Shown: positions 10,273 to 22,412 of the stretch, in pieces
Layout: every line of letters begins with the position of its first letter
How positions within the stretch are numbered: the stretch's first letter is position 1
NCBI GenBank assembly: GCA_963995505.1
Contig: OZ023197.1
Coordinates: 14,568,475 to 14,632,474 of the forward strand
Reading direction: 5' to 3'
Source: Hypericum androsaemum
Taxonomy: Eukaryota > Streptophyta > Magnoliopsida > Malpighiales > Hypericaceae
Length of the DNA stretch: 64,000 bases
Program-made: the position numbers and the translations under genes
Notes under the pieces: generated by a model
Told to the model about the DNA's origin: nothing
The model's input: the letters and a program-made list of their open reading frames with translations, nothing else
Database searches by the model: none

Positions 10273-11184
10273 ATGTGGAGGCTCTGCCATCCTCACATCA
10301 ATATGGACCTTCAAGACGGGTTTAACCCATACCAAGATGGATCAAACCCATATCGGTACGCCTTCAATCAGCTTAGAGACAAGAGGATCACCGCTGAGCC
10401 ACCAACACAAGGCGTCCTCACTAAGACCCAGAGGCGTCATCTTGAGAGAAAGGTCCAGAAATAGAAACAAGTCATCAAGGACCTCGAAAGGCAACTTGCG
10501 GAGCAAAGAAACAAGTTGGAGGAACAAAATGTCCTGCTAGCTTACCCGTAAATTAAACACCATTCGGCCCCAACTCAAGGCTTGGCCAAGGAGATTGAAG
10601 CCTCTAAGGCGAAGAAGTACATCAAGGAGGTTCGACCAAAGACACCCAAAGACCGATACAATAAGTTAATCTTAGAGTGGGTACCTAAGGCGAGAAGCGA
10701 GATCCACTCTAGGAAAAGTAACCTTCATGGGGGTACGGAAGATAAGAAGGAAAATGATGTCTCGGTCGGTCTTGACATTGGTTATGTTAAGTTTGGAGAC
10801 TTTCCAAACAAGGTGTTAATCAACAAGTTGTTCACCCTCCCAGCCATTTTTAGGCCGAAACTCAACCAACCCAGTCATCTGAAGGGGGACATGAGTGAGG
10901 AAGATACACTTAAGCCTAAGATAGGACAAATGTCCTCTGTTGTTCCAATTGTGGAAGCCTTCGATGGCAACGTCACCGTTGTGAGTCCAACCCAAAAAAT
11001 GGGTGAATGCAAGAAACCTCTTTGCATCATGGTTCATATCCTTGGGGAGCCGATCAAGAGAGTACCCGTGGATGGCATGGGTTTGGCGAACACCTTTCTT
11101 CAGTTGCTCCTCGGGGATTGCAATAAGGAAAAGAAGGATGTTAGCCCGACCGGCATGGTCATGACCAACTTTGACACCCTATAA
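10273..11184 (+). pseudogene. Gag C-terminus and degenerate Gypsy protease
   Basis: A single frame with two stops (near 10462 and 10552) starts with PHINMDLQDGFNPYQDG, continues through a probable coiled coil (KQVIKDLERQLAEQRNKLEEQ) and ends in a region aligned with the Gypsy aspartic protease: KPLCIMVHILGEPIKRVPVD followed by SPTGMVMTNFD. In working enzymes the valine-aspartate is followed by a glycine-serine/threonine motif (D[ST]G or DNGS); here it is DGMG, so the active site looks degenerate. The frame stops 150 bases before the polypurine tract, and the rest of pol is absent. Confidence 0.65.
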
Positions 11185-11336
11185 GTCGGTCAGGTATGTC
11201 CTAAAAAATATGGCCTAAACCTCTTCGAGTTGCCCATCTTCATTCTAAGTTAGCTGAAGGATGCCCAGCTAGAGATGAAGGACCACGTCAACGCTTCTCG
11301 CCTGGTCGTACCAAAGCGTTAACGTGCGGGGGAAAT

Positions 11337-13441
11337 TATTGAGGTACAAAAATAATTTTAGCATTGTCAACATATTTTGAGGTATCTAGTGTGATCTCAA
11401 AGTGACCAGATGACCGATGACTGATGTGGTCTCAAAGTGACTGGTAAGCGGTGTTGTCTCAAAGCGATCACTTTTAGTTTTGAGTTGGAAAGAGATTGTT
11501 GATGATCTCCCCTCTATCAAGTCCGATGACGGTCTTACTTGATCAAAACCGGTGATGATAGACCACTTTGTTGTATTGTCCTTGGTTAACTTTGGCTTGT
11601 CTTTGAATGACAACGTCCTTCCATGGTAAATTAGCCTTTATTTTGGACTGATAGGTTAGAATGAGAAGATTCTTGCTTCTATGAAAAGGCAAGACATGTA
11701 TATACAACTTTTTTTTGAAGAGCCTTGCCTAATTCGGATCAGAAGTGGGTCTAAACAAAGTGCCAACTCCTGGTATTAGCTTGCTCTTTAAGTTCTGACA
11801 GACTTTGGTAGATCGGTGGTCGAGTTTGACTCAGACATCGGATTGAGCTAATTCTTTCGCCTATAGAAAGGCAAGACAAAGATCTACAACTTTGTAGTTT
11901 ACAATTATTTCTGATTAGAAGCAGAATGTGGTCAGAAATCTGCTTCAAGATGAGCACACTTTAAACTGCTTTGGTCTACTTCCCGTTTCCAAGACCAAGG
12001 CGGGAGCCCGGTTCGGTCTACTTCCCGCCCGCCTGGGTAATACTCCTCGGTAAAATACTCATAACTTTCTATCCGGAGCTCCAATTGAGACGATTCAAGT
12101 TACTATACGAATCCAAGAAATAGATCAATGATTCTGTAGTTTGTGATGTCTTTGGATTCGGGGTAGAAGCAGGTCAAAAATGCGGGTCAATGTGGGAGGA
12201 TGCTTTGGTCCTCAATGCGGGAACCCGGATGTATGCTTTGATCTACAAAGCATGAACCCGAACGTACACTTTGACCTATAAGGTGGGAGCCCAGATGGTC
12301 ACTTTGACTTTTGAGGCAGGAGCCCGGTTGGATGCCTTCACCCTCGAAGTGGGATGTCCGGGTTGGACACTTCGGTCCGTGAAGTCGATATATCCAGTTT
12401 GGGCACTTTGGTCCGTGAGGTCGATATGTCTAGGTTGAACACTTCGGTCCATGAGTCTAAGGTGGGAAGCCAACGATGGAAAGCCTAAGGCGAGAGGCCG
12501 AGCGAGAAGCCTAAGGAGGGAAGCCTAAGGCGAGAGGCCGAGCGAGAAGCCTAAGGCGGGAAGCCTAAGATGAGAGGTCGAGCAAGAAGCTTGAGGCGGG
12601 AAGCCTAAGGCCAGAGGCCAAGAGAGAGGCTGAGCGAGAAACCGAAGGTGGGAAGTCTAAGGCGAGAAGCCGAGTGAGAAGCCTAAGGCGGGAAGCTGAG
12701 CGAGAAGCCGAAGGTGAGAAGCTAACTTGGACCCGAGCAGGAAGCCTATTTGACCTTTGTTGGCGGGAAGACAATTTCGGGAGTAGGTCCACTTTGGTTG
12801 AGGAAGCCATCAGTTTGAGCCCATTTTGGGATTCACTTTGGGCCTGCTGAGAGGTCATCATCTTGGGTGATGACAGACTTGAGATGAAATTTTGCGTTGG
12901 AGGTCAAGTCGATCTATATTTTTCTAAGTTGAGCCGGGATTCTCAATATTTGGTAAGACTTGGTAAATTCCTCTTTAGGACACGATTGCTTGGTTGTCAC
13001 ATTTTGAAGCTTCCTATTCGGGGACGGGATCTCCTCATTTAAGGAAGATGACTTGTACTAAGCCAGGAGGATCTTTTTATAATAGGAACAAATAATGTGA
13101 GGCAGACTTCTCGGGATTGAGACTTGGAGCCGAAGTATGGGAAGACGGCTTGGATTTTTCTATTCTAAGCCGGTTTGATTTGAAAATAAGATATTCATTC
13201 GGGACGATATTTTTTGCTCGAGAAGGATGGAGTTAGGTCAAGACGTGCTATATAAAGGAGATTCGGGCGACGGAGAGAATCATCACCAACACAACTATAC
13301 ACAACAACTATCTTCCTCTCTATCTTTCTCTTAGTTTAGGCGTAGCTCATAGATCTTTTCTCCCTCCATTAGGCCGACCTTGGGACGACTACTCCGAAGC
13401 CGTCTCGAGTTTACTTGACATTACCGTTTTTCTCCGCAACA
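11337..13441 (+). repeat. 3' LTR of Gypsy-like element
   Basis: The LTR starts TATTGAGG and ends CCGCAACA, and is 2,105 bp long. It follows a polypurine tract, contains the TATA box at 13249-13256 and the short repeat array at 12455-12740, and is the more complete of the two LTRs. Confidence 0.88.
12455..12740. repeat. Degenerate short tandem repeat inside 3' LTR
   Basis: This is the counterpart of the array at 7590-7880, with the same AAGCCTAAGGCGAGA/GGCCGAGCGAGA theme. Copy order differs between the LTRs, suggesting slippage after insertion. Confidence 0.75.
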
Positions 13442-13836
13442 GTTCTATATCGGAATACACCCGGCTAGTTACATAGTTCCCAACAAAACCCAAAACCTAA
13501 CGTGGGCTCAAATAGCGCCATCACTGTTAGGAAAAACCTCGGTGTCCCTTGATACATTCGGCCCAAAATAAAAACCCAAAATTTAGGGGAAAAAATGCGG
13601 GCCCATTAAGAGATGCAGTCCCCACCGAATCCACTTAAACCAACATCTCTTGTGATGAAATTCTTGAACCAAATACATGAAAAAAGAGGTCCTACATAAA
13701 TCTTTCACATTTACATAAATTAGTTACTAAGACTTCACTTCCCTCAAAAAAAAAGTAAATAAGACTTCACATACGTGTCCATTGCCTTACGGTTTTGGAT
13801 TACGAGATTCTACCATGTACTACTTGACATTTAATT

Positions 13837-14805
13837 TCACCTCCTTCCGGATTCCACATCTTCTAAAGGATAGGCATCGTCGTAGTCTCTGAGCTGCAAG
13901 ACCTCTCTGAGCTGCTGTCTAGCGACTTGCACGTGTACGGGCATCGCTTCGATTGCATTTGTGTTGGTTCGAGATTCCTCCATGGCTCGGAAATATGCAT
14001 AAGGTCCCCACCCTAAAATTCACGCCCAACTCGAAACTAGATTACTCGGCCTAAATAGTATTTGAATATCAGTTGGTTTCGACCAAAAAGTTTACCTTCA
14101 TCATCATACGGGAATGCGAAGAACTGCCTATAACAGAATCCTGCAACTACAATTCCTACAATTCCTACAATGGAGGTTCAATGTCATTAACGGAGGTTCA
14201 ATGTTCAATAACTGGTGTATCTTGGTGTAAATATTTACGAGATCTTCCTAAGGACTTACCTGTAAGACCACCTGCAAAAACATCTTGCCAATGCTGCCAA
14301 TAGTCATCAACGCGAGAAATGCCAACGAAAGCAGCAGCCAGCAGAGGGAGGAACACAATGCAGAGCTTCGCAATATGCCTGTTACAATCGAATGCTTGGA
14401 TTTTCCCTGACAAGTATAATGAAAGAAAGCCTAATCCAGCAAATGACCCTGCAAATCAAGCCATGTTACAGTTAAATTCGGTCCTGAGACGAACGAAATC
14501 GATCAAGTCATGTTGGTGCTTACAAGCAGTATGACCAGTTGGGAAACTCTTATGTCCTTCCTTAATCACACTGCCTTTACCGTGATATACTACATTTCCC
14601 CACCGATCATAGGACTGTTGCAACCACGATACGAAGTTCGGAGTTCAGATTATCTCTGGAAATTAAGGATTAGCTTCGAATAGATGATCGTGATGCATTA
14701 ACTACTGATAGAAAAGAGGCACGAGAACAAACAGAGAGAGCGTTACATCAACTCTGTCGGGGAAGCAACCGCGTCCTTAATCGCGTCGGTGATGACTGCA
14801 GTGAT
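13837..14805 (-). pseudogene. Lipid phosphate phosphatase pseudogene (5' truncated)
   Basis: This is a second copy of the LPP gene at 34169-35753, matching from exon 7 (stop at 13837) back to exon 3. The homology ends abruptly at 14805 inside exon 3, so exons 1 and 2, with the N-terminal membrane segments, are gone. Exon 3 also has a 31-bp deletion that removes the GRPRPDFFW part of phosphatase motif C1 and shifts the frame. Motif C3 has changed from [12 protein letters not shown] to [12 protein letters not shown]. Exon 6 carries a 9-bp duplication at its acceptor. The copy cannot encode an active enzyme. Confidence 0.9.
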
Positions 14806-15646
14806 ATCGTATATATTTTGGGTTAAGTCAGACCTGAGTTTTGTAATTTGGATAATCCGTATCAGAAAATAATTTTGATATCGTATTTTAGATATCCACT
14901 ATTCAGATTCGGATAATAAAATAAAAAATTTGAAAAAATAAGAAATTCAGATTCGAATTGTCCGGATGCTCAACTCTGAACGTGGCTTCCCAGTACGTGG
15001 TTCCTTCCCGAAGGGAGAGAGGGAAAGTAGAGAGAAGATAGAAAGGAAGGAGGGCGAGATAAAAAAGGAAAAAATTTGAGATGTTGGAGGAGCCTTAAAA
15101 TTTTGGCAAATTTTGGAAAATTCCAGAAGGGTCACGAAGGAGTGCGAACGAGCGTGCTGCCTGCCGAAGGGGCGCCTTACGAGCACCGAAGAGCCACGAG
15201 CTGCCTGAAAAAATGTGGTGTGCGAAGGGGTATCATTGGATGGCTGAAGGGCAGCCTGCCTGCTGGCTGAACAGACGCGTCTCTTCGAAAGTACCAGCCT
15301 CCTCTCCCTCCACTGCCTATAAATAGGCATCTCCCCCTCATTTGCAACTCACTCTCCACTACAACTTGCATAAGCATTCATTAGCAATTGTAGGATCTCT
15401 CTCCCTCTCTCAGAAAAATTTCGAATAGCCAAGGTTTGTCCGAAGCTTTGAGAATCATTGTGCTACGATCTTGGAAGCAACGAGTCGTTGTATCTTGGGG
15501 ACGATTTCCATAGCCCGTAAGCACTGAATACGGGAAAATCTCATCTTACAGAGAAAGAGTTCAACTCTTACCTCGACTAAGATCCTAATCAAGTACACCA
15601 CTTCCGATATAACAACAATCGTAAGACGAGATCTGTGTACTTGAAG
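14806..15646 (+). mobile_element. Copia LTR/leader-like segment
   Basis: This lies between the LPP breakpoint and a Copia gag start. It contains a TATA box in ctgcctataaataggcatct (near 15316) followed by a CT-rich leader, as expected of a plant LTR promoter for the plus-strand gag at 15647. No methionine-tRNA primer site or second LTR was found, so the LTR limits are unknown. Confidence 0.45.
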
Positions 15647-16530
15647 ATGGCATCATCAAGCTCTGCACCGAAGGTCCCAGGAACAGTCCCTGCCGAAAGG
15701 CCGGCCAAGTTCAATGGCACCGAGTTCAAGAGGTGGCAACATAAGATGATGTTCTACCTGACGACGCTGAACCTGGTCTGATTCTTGAAGGAAGAGGCTT
15801 CGAAGGTGGCAGAAAATGAGGTTGATCAACGCCCTGGATGCATAGAGTCACAGAAACTTCCTATGTCGTAACTATATTTTGAATGGGTTAGACGACACCC
15901 TTTACAATGTCTATGCATGTGCCAAGACTGCGAAAGAATTGTGGGATTCACTAGAGAAGAAATACAAGACGGAGGATGCCGGGATGAAAAAATTTTAAAA
16001 TCGGTAGATTCCTTGATTTCCAGATGGTGGATTCCAAGAAGGTCATAGACCAAGTTCAAGAACTAAAGCTTATTCTACATCAGATTCACGCCGAAGGCAT
16101 GCAACTCAGTGAGTCCTTCCAAGTAGCTGCACTAATTGAGAAGCTACTCCCCCCCCCTGTGGAAGGATTTCAAGAACTATTTCAAGCATAAGAGGAAGGA
16201 CATGGGGCTGGAAGATCTGATCGTAAAACTGAGGATCGAAGAAGATAATCGAAAGTCCAAAGTCAAGACCAGCAAGACCAACTCTGAGACTAAGGTACAT
16301 CTCACTGGAGGAGGTACTGGCAAGAAGAGGAAGAACCCACAAATAATCAGGAGAAGCAAGAGCCAAAGTAAAAGAAGGCTAAGAAGATCAAGGACAATTG
16401 CTACTACTACGACAAGCCCGATCACATGGTAAAAGATTATCGGCTGCCAAAGAGGGACAATCGTGAGAAGGCTAATCTGGCCGAAAACCTATCTGAGCTA
16501 GACTTATCCGTCGTGGTATTTGAGGGGCTC
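15647..16530 (+). pseudogene. Copia gag (UBN2-type) pseudogene
   Basis: The frame begins MASSSSAPKVPGTVPAERP and shows the plant Copia gag signature: a F.G..F..W..KM.F.L block, then the [20 protein letters not shown] block, [11 protein letters not shown] and LILHQIHAEG. A zinc-knuckle-like CYYYDKPDHMVKDY near 16400 has lost its second cysteine. An in-frame stop (near 15780) and frameshifts break it, including one at the C-run near 16150. No protease or pol follows; a LINE of opposite orientation begins at about 16563. Confidence 0.82.
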
Positions 16531-16562
16531 CGGATGATCCAATCCCTGCATCTATATTAATT

Positions 16563-18756
16563 TTGAACCATCCGGTGATCATTTTGGTCCATAACTCTGA
16601 CAATCTGACCGAAGTAGCAGTAGTCAAACTATTTGCATCCACAAAGTCAAGCCAAAGTCAGTGGACCATCTCAAGAACCTCCTGCGCTACATCAAAAGAA
16701 AGACCCATAAAAACTATTTCGTTTCTCACCTTCCAAATACCCTACAACCAAGCCGCTCGCCGCCCTCTCTCACCAATGTCCTCAGTAGCAAAAAGAGTCA
16801 TACACACTTGAACTAATGACATGCCCTGAAACTCCCGAGTGTCAATGCCCGTCCTTTTTCATAAAGACCCAACAACCGAGAAGCCGAAGAAAAGATGGTA
16901 ACCCGACTCTGCACCACTCAAACAGAATGGGCACCTGACACCAACCTCCATACACCTCCTCAATATATTAACTCTTAGAGGGAGATTGTTATCAAGTAGC
17001 CTCTAGATGAATTTGAGGTGGACAACTAAGATTCCACACATGACCCCAAACTTCCCTCGCATAAGTCTCTATCGAAGCTAACTTAGAATTTACCCACCAA
17101 GCTTGAAGGTCAATATAGTAGCCTAATTGTACCGTATAGATTCTATCATTATTATGTCTCCACCGGATGATGTCCTCTGGCAGCCTAGAACTTACTTGAA
17201 TTGTATTGATATGTTGTATGTCCTCCTCTATGAACAATCTTTATAGCAGATCCCTATCCCACTCATTTGTCCCTCCCACCATTAGTTCAGAAATATGCTG
17301 ATATAAGTCAAGCCCCAGAGATGTATACCTCGAATGTCCCAACTCAGAACCTGAAAGCCATCTATCATCCCAAATACTAACCTTAGTACCATTGTCCACC
17401 CACCATTCCAAGTTGGGCATAAGTAAAGTCATCCCCTCCCTAATGCTTTGACATGTGTAGCTCGGCTTATACCCGATGTCCACTGTAAGGATATCACCCT
17501 GGGGAAAATACTTTGCCTTTAGTACCCTAGCTGGTAGTGAATCTGGAGCACAAAGCAGACGCCAAGCCTGTTTGGCAAGCATTGCTCTATTTGAGCTATT
17601 TAGTCTCCTGAAACCCAGACCCCCATCAGCTTTGGACTAGCACATCCTAATCTAACTGCGCCAGTGCATCTTTTGTTGACCCTCCTTGCTTCCCCAGTAG
17701 AAAGCACAAAGATTTTTCTCAATCCTGTCACAAGTCTCCAATGGTAAACTAAAATAGCTCATAATATATGTTAGAATTGACAATAAAACTGATTTTATGA
17801 GGGTCTCCCTCCCAGCTCTTGAGAGAAACCTCTCCTTCTAGCTCCCTACCTTTGAAGAAATTAGATCCTCAATGGAAGAAAAAATATGCCTTTTGAAGCG
17901 TCCCACTAGAGTTGGAAGTCCTAGATACGTGTCCCCCTCTTCTCCCCTTCTCATTCCCAGCAAAGCACACAAGCTGGACTGATTCACCTCGCTTACATTG
18001 CGACTAAAGAAGATCGAACTCTTCTGTAAGTTCACCTGCTGCCCTGAAGCCCGAGAATAAATATCCAGCATGGTAAGAATGTTCCTGAGCTCCTCCTCCG
18101 TTGCCTTGGCAAACAAAAGAGAGTCATCTGTAAAAAATAAGTGAGTAACCGCTAGAGCATCCTTGGCCACTCTGAGTCCATGAAGTCGATGCTCTCTTTC
18201 TGCTCGGTGTATAAGATCTGCCAGTCCCTTTGCACAAAACAAGAAAAGATAGGGGGAAAGAGATCCCTTGGCGCAAGCCCCTCTCTGGGATAAAGAAGTC
18301 CTCCCCTAACCATTAACCTGTACTGCATATCTAACTGTACAAACACATCTCATAACAAGGTAAGCAAAAGTCATCTGAAAATCTAGAGCCAAAAGGATCT
18401 TCTCAAGGAAATTTCACTCTATTCTATCATATGCTTTCATCATATCTAACTTAAGAGCACACCACCCTTGCCTACCGATCGTCTTTTTCTTTAAATAGTG
18501 GTAGGACTCAAGAGCAATTAAAGTATTATCAGTCATTAACTGTCCCAGAATAAATGCCCTCTGATTCTCGTGAATAATGTCATGCAAAAAGACCTTTAGC
18601 CTGTTTGTGATTGTCTTAGTAACAATTTTCATAACTACGTTACACAAACTTATAGGCCAAAATTCTGAGAAGTTAGTGGGTCGTTTTACCTTTGGGATTA
18701 GAGCAATGATAGTATCATTAATACTAGAGGAGTCCGCCCTATCATTAAGAATTAGG
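16563..18756 (-). mobile_element. L1-type LINE, 3' part (RT and zf-RVT)
   Basis: Minus-strand pieces follow LINE order. RT start 18414-18756 includes FSEFWPISLCNVVMKIV, NRLK and ALKLDMMKAYDR. RT palm 17838-18242 includes THLFFTDDSLLFAKA, with FTDD in place of the usual F/YADD. The C-terminal region with LAKQAWRLL and WWVDNGTKVSIWDD is at 17241-17582, and a zinc-finger zf-RVT-like tail follows to about 16600. LINEs reverse-transcribe their RNA at the target site. Several frameshifts and a missing endonuclease make this a 5'-truncated relic. Confidence 0.85.
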
Positions 18757-19480
18757 GGGCGTTTGTTCCGGGGCGGTTAATAACCGTCTGGACCTCGGTT
18801 GTGCAGTCCGCACTGAATCAGAGGACTTATTAAGGTATGGTCTCATATATAGATATATGTGTAGAATTTGGGTATGGATATATATAGGTCGTATCTGAAT
18901 CAGATGCTAACTTTTAAGGTTGATACTCCGAAGTTGGAATTAACAAACTTTAGACTCCCGTAGAGTAGAGCAAAAGTCTGATCCACGAGATCTAATCCAC
19001 GGAGAAAACTATTGACGCATCTATTTATACATATTTTTTGGTGAATGTATGATTATATATGCATGGTAGATCGGCGCCGAGCTCTACGAGAAGTGTGAGT
19101 TGCCTAACTATCCAATGTAGTAATCAAATCTAAAGGTGAACATCTGGATAATTTGTATTATTCGAATTTTTATTATCTGAACTATTCGAAATGAATCAAG
19201 TCATTTTGATAAAAAGAAAGCATTCAAAGCAAAGTGAGTCTTAGACAAAAAGCATTAGAAAAAAAGAAAAGGAATTGCAGCCACTAATGGAAACAGATAG
19301 GCTTAGTTAAGTTCGCACATGGAGATTTTTTTTTGAAGAACATGGAGATGTTGACCATATCAATAATGCAGTTTTTTTGCAGGGGTGATGTGAGATAAGC
19401 TTTTTTCCTCTTTTCAAGTTTTATTTCTCGGGAGGTGCTAGTCTATCTTAATTGTGTAGGGATGTTTTGTGCAAGGGCTT
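18757..19480. other. Unassigned AT-rich stretch
   Basis: No gene is seen. The segment begins with gggggcgtttgttccgg directly at the LINE edge, which resembles the end of a DNA transposon, but no partner terminus was found. Confidence 0.35.
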
Positions 19481-19570
19481 GCAGTTTGTTATGCTTTTGA
19501 AGCTGAACTAAGCGCTGCATTCCTGGCAGTGGAAATCGCAAAAGACAAATGATGGTTTTGTTGAACCCAT
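19481..19570 (+). pseudogene. RNase H-like fragment
   Basis: The plus strand reads FEAELSAAFLAVEIAKDK, the E-A-E-A..A...A block typical of the RNase H domain attached to plant LINEs and related proteins. It is only about 30 codons long and isolated. Confidence 0.4.
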
Positions 19571-19599
19571 TGCCTTAACATTTTAAATTAGATATGGAG

Positions 19600-19876
19600 A
19601 TTTTAACATGGTATAGAGTAAAGCAAAATAATTTGTCATTATGAGGATTGATAGTATCGTGGCGGAGTAACAAACAATCTGTGGTGGCATATTCGTGAAC
19701 GTCTCGTAGTTGCACAACCTCCATAATCTACATCGCAATATACCATCAACATATCTCCTCCATTGTTGCGTAGAAAAATGCCTTGGCGAGCAGTGTCCTT
19801 GAGAAACACCACTACTCGTTCCGCAGCAACCATATGCTCTTTCAGTGGAAAGCTGACAAATTGGCTCAATATACAT
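19600..19876 (-). pseudogene. Copia RT/RNase H junction fragment
   Basis: The minus strand shows HMVAAERVVVFLKDTARQG followed by YCDVDYGGCATTRRS, matching the conserved Copia blocks H..AA.RVLRYLKGT...G and Y.DADWAG....R.S. A frameshift separates it from further similarity. The fragment is isolated. Confidence 0.75.
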
Positions 19877-20140
19877 TGAGTCGATAGAAAATTGGGACAG
19901 ACGGGACTTTCAATATATCATTTTTAGACAACAACTAGATCGAGGTAGACGAAAATAATTTAATTGTCTTCCTAGACGCTAAATTTTGATGAGCTTATTG
20001 TTACGATACGCTAAATAAGGACCGGATCTTTCGGTACATTATATTAAACTATAGAGATTTATGAGTTTTTTTCCGAAGTAAATTACACTATTGAAAAATC
20101 ACTTCTAAAATACGGCTAAAATATGACTAGACAATTTTCG

Positions 20141-20323
20141 GCTATGAAAAACACAAACTCAAGGAAATATAGGGAATAGGGCAAGATACCATCCATCAAT
20201 CCAACCCAGTATGTAAAAGTCAGGAAAGCAAGATATGCTCCAATTTTGTTAGGATATTTGATCTAGTTTGAGAAGGCTATGAAAGACACACACTCAAGGA
20301 AATATAGGGAATAGGACAAGATA
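20141..20323. repeat. Local direct duplication of ~50 bp
   Basis: ggctatgaaaaacacaaactc...aaatatagggaatagggcaag (from about 20141) recurs at about 20275 with few changes, 134 bp downstream. It lies next to a LINE relic. The origin is unclear. Confidence 0.7.
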
Positions 20324-20654
20324 ACGTCTCTGCAATGAAGGAGTTAATCCAAACCATACAGAATCGAATTTGAACCATTGATTTTGATAATTAGACAGCA
20401 ATATTGAATTTAGCATGTCAATGGACGACCAGGACACTCGTGACAAGACCATGGTAGAGGTTTCTATGGATATCAGGAACAGGCAAACCATTAAAGCAAC
20501 CAGTTGCATCGGCTTTAAGGGTCATACGCCCCGACCCTTCAACAGCTCCGAGAAAAAGATATGGAGAAAGAGGATCGTCGTGGCACAACCCTCTCTCCAA
20601 CTTAAATAATCTGGATGCTAAATAGTTGATAAGAACAGAGGCTGAGGCCTCCTT
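20294..20654 (-). pseudogene. LINE reverse transcriptase, downstream half
   Basis: The minus strand reads LFKLERGLCHDDPLSPYLFL, the RG..QGDPLSP.LF block of LINE reverse transcriptases with the catalytic-region QGD changed to HDD, followed by a degraded palm. It continues the LINE fragment at 25752-25965; the two halves are separated by the Copia element at 20660-25746. Confidence 0.8.
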
Positions 20655-20659
20655 GATAC

Positions 20660-20929
20660 TGTTGAGAAATTAGATCGAAATGAGAAATACGAAACACACG
20701 AGAATTATGTGAAAACCTCAAGACGGGGAGAAAACCACGGGTAAAGGAGAATCATCCACTATGCGAGTCCAATTGGTTACAAAGCCTCCATGAGGGTTCT
20801 TTCTACCTCATAACTCTCGACTGCACACAAAAGACCTAAGTATAGGCCGATATATATAGGAGATTATTACCCTATTCTAAATAGGAATAGTAGTACTAAT
20901 TTGTCTACAATTTGAGACAAATCCTAACA
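20660..20929 (-). repeat. 3' LTR of Copia element
   Basis: This is collinear with 25477-25746 with scattered substitutions. Both have TGTTAGGATT...CTCAACA ends on the minus strand and contain ccgatatatataggagatta, a TATA-like core. Confidence 0.9.
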
Positions 20930-21011
20930 AATCTCCACCTTGGACCAAATTCTATGTCTCTAACATCAACGCTGCTCCACCTTCACCATCAACCCCTAAG
21001 GGCAATCTGCA

Positions 21012-21340
21012 TCAAGCACGAACACTTACCAAGTCCAAGCAATTCTTGAACTTAATACTAGAAACCGGCTTCGTCAACATGTCTGCAGGGTTGTCCTGGG
21101 TACCTACCTTGCTCACAATAATGTCACCTTGAGCAACATGCTCCCGAATGAAGTGGTACCTCACATCAATATACTTCGTCCTCTCATGATACATAGCATC
21201 CCTCGTGAGATGGATATCACTTTGACTATCACAGTACACTGTACTGACCTACAGTTTCTCACATATTTCACTGAAGAAACTTTTCAACCAGATAGCCTCC
21301 TTCACACCTTTAGTAATAGCCATATACTCCGCCTCAGTGG
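21012..21340 (-). pseudogene. Copia RNase H domain
   Basis: The minus strand reads [20 protein letters not shown] and [14 protein letters not shown], the C-terminal RNase H signature of Copia (D-S in CDSQSAI, then H.R.KHID...HFIR). Upstream frame breaks separate it from the RT. Confidence 0.85.
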
Positions 21341-21446
21341 TTGACAATACAACTGTGGCCTATAGATAAGCTCTCCAACTGATAGCACAACCTCCAAGAG
21401 TGAAGATATATCCAGATAAGGACCTGATAATCTACTACACTGCTTT

Positions 21447-22400
21447 TCAATGACCTTCTCTAGGATTTGACATATACCTGCTAACAACACTCACAGCATA
21501 GGCCAAATCTGGACGTATGCAAACCATGGCATACATCAGAGAACCAACTGCACTGGAGTATAGAACACCAGACATGTAATCGAGCTCAGTATCTGACTGT
21601 GGAGACAAAGCGGATGAAAGAGAAAAATGTGTACCAAGAGGAGTACTCATAGGATTACCAGTCACATAAAACATGTCAAGTACTTTTTCAATGTAACTCT
21701 CCTAACTCAGAAATAATTTTCTTGCTCCTATATCTATGGCAATCTCCATACCAAGAATCTTTTTAGCAGGACCTAAATCTTTCATCTCAAACTCGCTACT
21801 CAACAGAGCTTTGAATATTCCTCACCTCTCCTTTGTCACTGGAAGCAATTAACATATCATCCACATACAGGAGCAAATACACTTGGGAACTATTGCGTAA
21901 CTTTTTCATGTAAACACAACTATCATACTTGCTCCTCTCATAACCATGAGAAATCATAAAGGAATCAAACCTTTTGTACCACTACCTCAGAGACTACTTA
22001 AGGCCATATATGGACTTCTTCAATAAGCACACATGGTCTTCTTTACCTTCAACATAAAACTCTTAGGTTGTGCCATATAAATTTGCTCCTCAAGCTCTCC
22101 ATTCAAGAAAGTTGTCTTCACATCAAGCTGTTCAAGCTACAATCCTACATAGCGACAATACCAATAAAAGAACGAATCGAGGTATGCTTCACAACAGGTA
22201 AAAATACCTCATTAAGATCCACAACAGTAATCTGACTATATCCTCTAGCTACTAGCCTAGCCTTGTATCTAGGCTCTTCAACTCAGGGGTATACCATCCT
22301 TCTTCTTGAATACCCACTTGCAACTGACAATCTTCTTATCATTAGGAAGCTTAGTAATCTCCCAAGTCTTGTTTTAGTGAAGAGATTCCTTCTCTTCCTC
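21447..22400 (-). pseudogene. Copia reverse transcriptase
   Basis: The catalytic YVDDM motif (LYVDDMLIASSD) lies at about 21850-21880 on the minus strand. Other RT blocks are DVKTTFLNGELEEQIYM-like sequence near 22090-22130, and the CIRPDLAYAVSVVSRYMSNP block at 21447-21540. Frame changes and at least two stops interrupt it. Confidence 0.82.
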
Positions 22401-22412
22401 CATAGCAACTAA

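Larger units (their letters stand above)
6812..13441 (+). mobile_element. Gypsy-like large non-autonomous LTR retrotransposon
   Basis: The element is 6,630 bp, flanked by the perfect 5-bp duplication GTTCT (6807-6811 and 13442-13446). LTRs lie at 6812-8575 and 11337-13441. A polypurine tract (GCGGGGGAAAT, 11326-11336) precedes the 3' LTR. The 2.76-kb interior holds a broken gag-like frame and a degenerate Gypsy-type aspartic protease region, and no reverse transcriptase, RNase H or integrase. It would need enzymes from a related full-length element. It splits the left LPP block. Confidence 0.9.
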
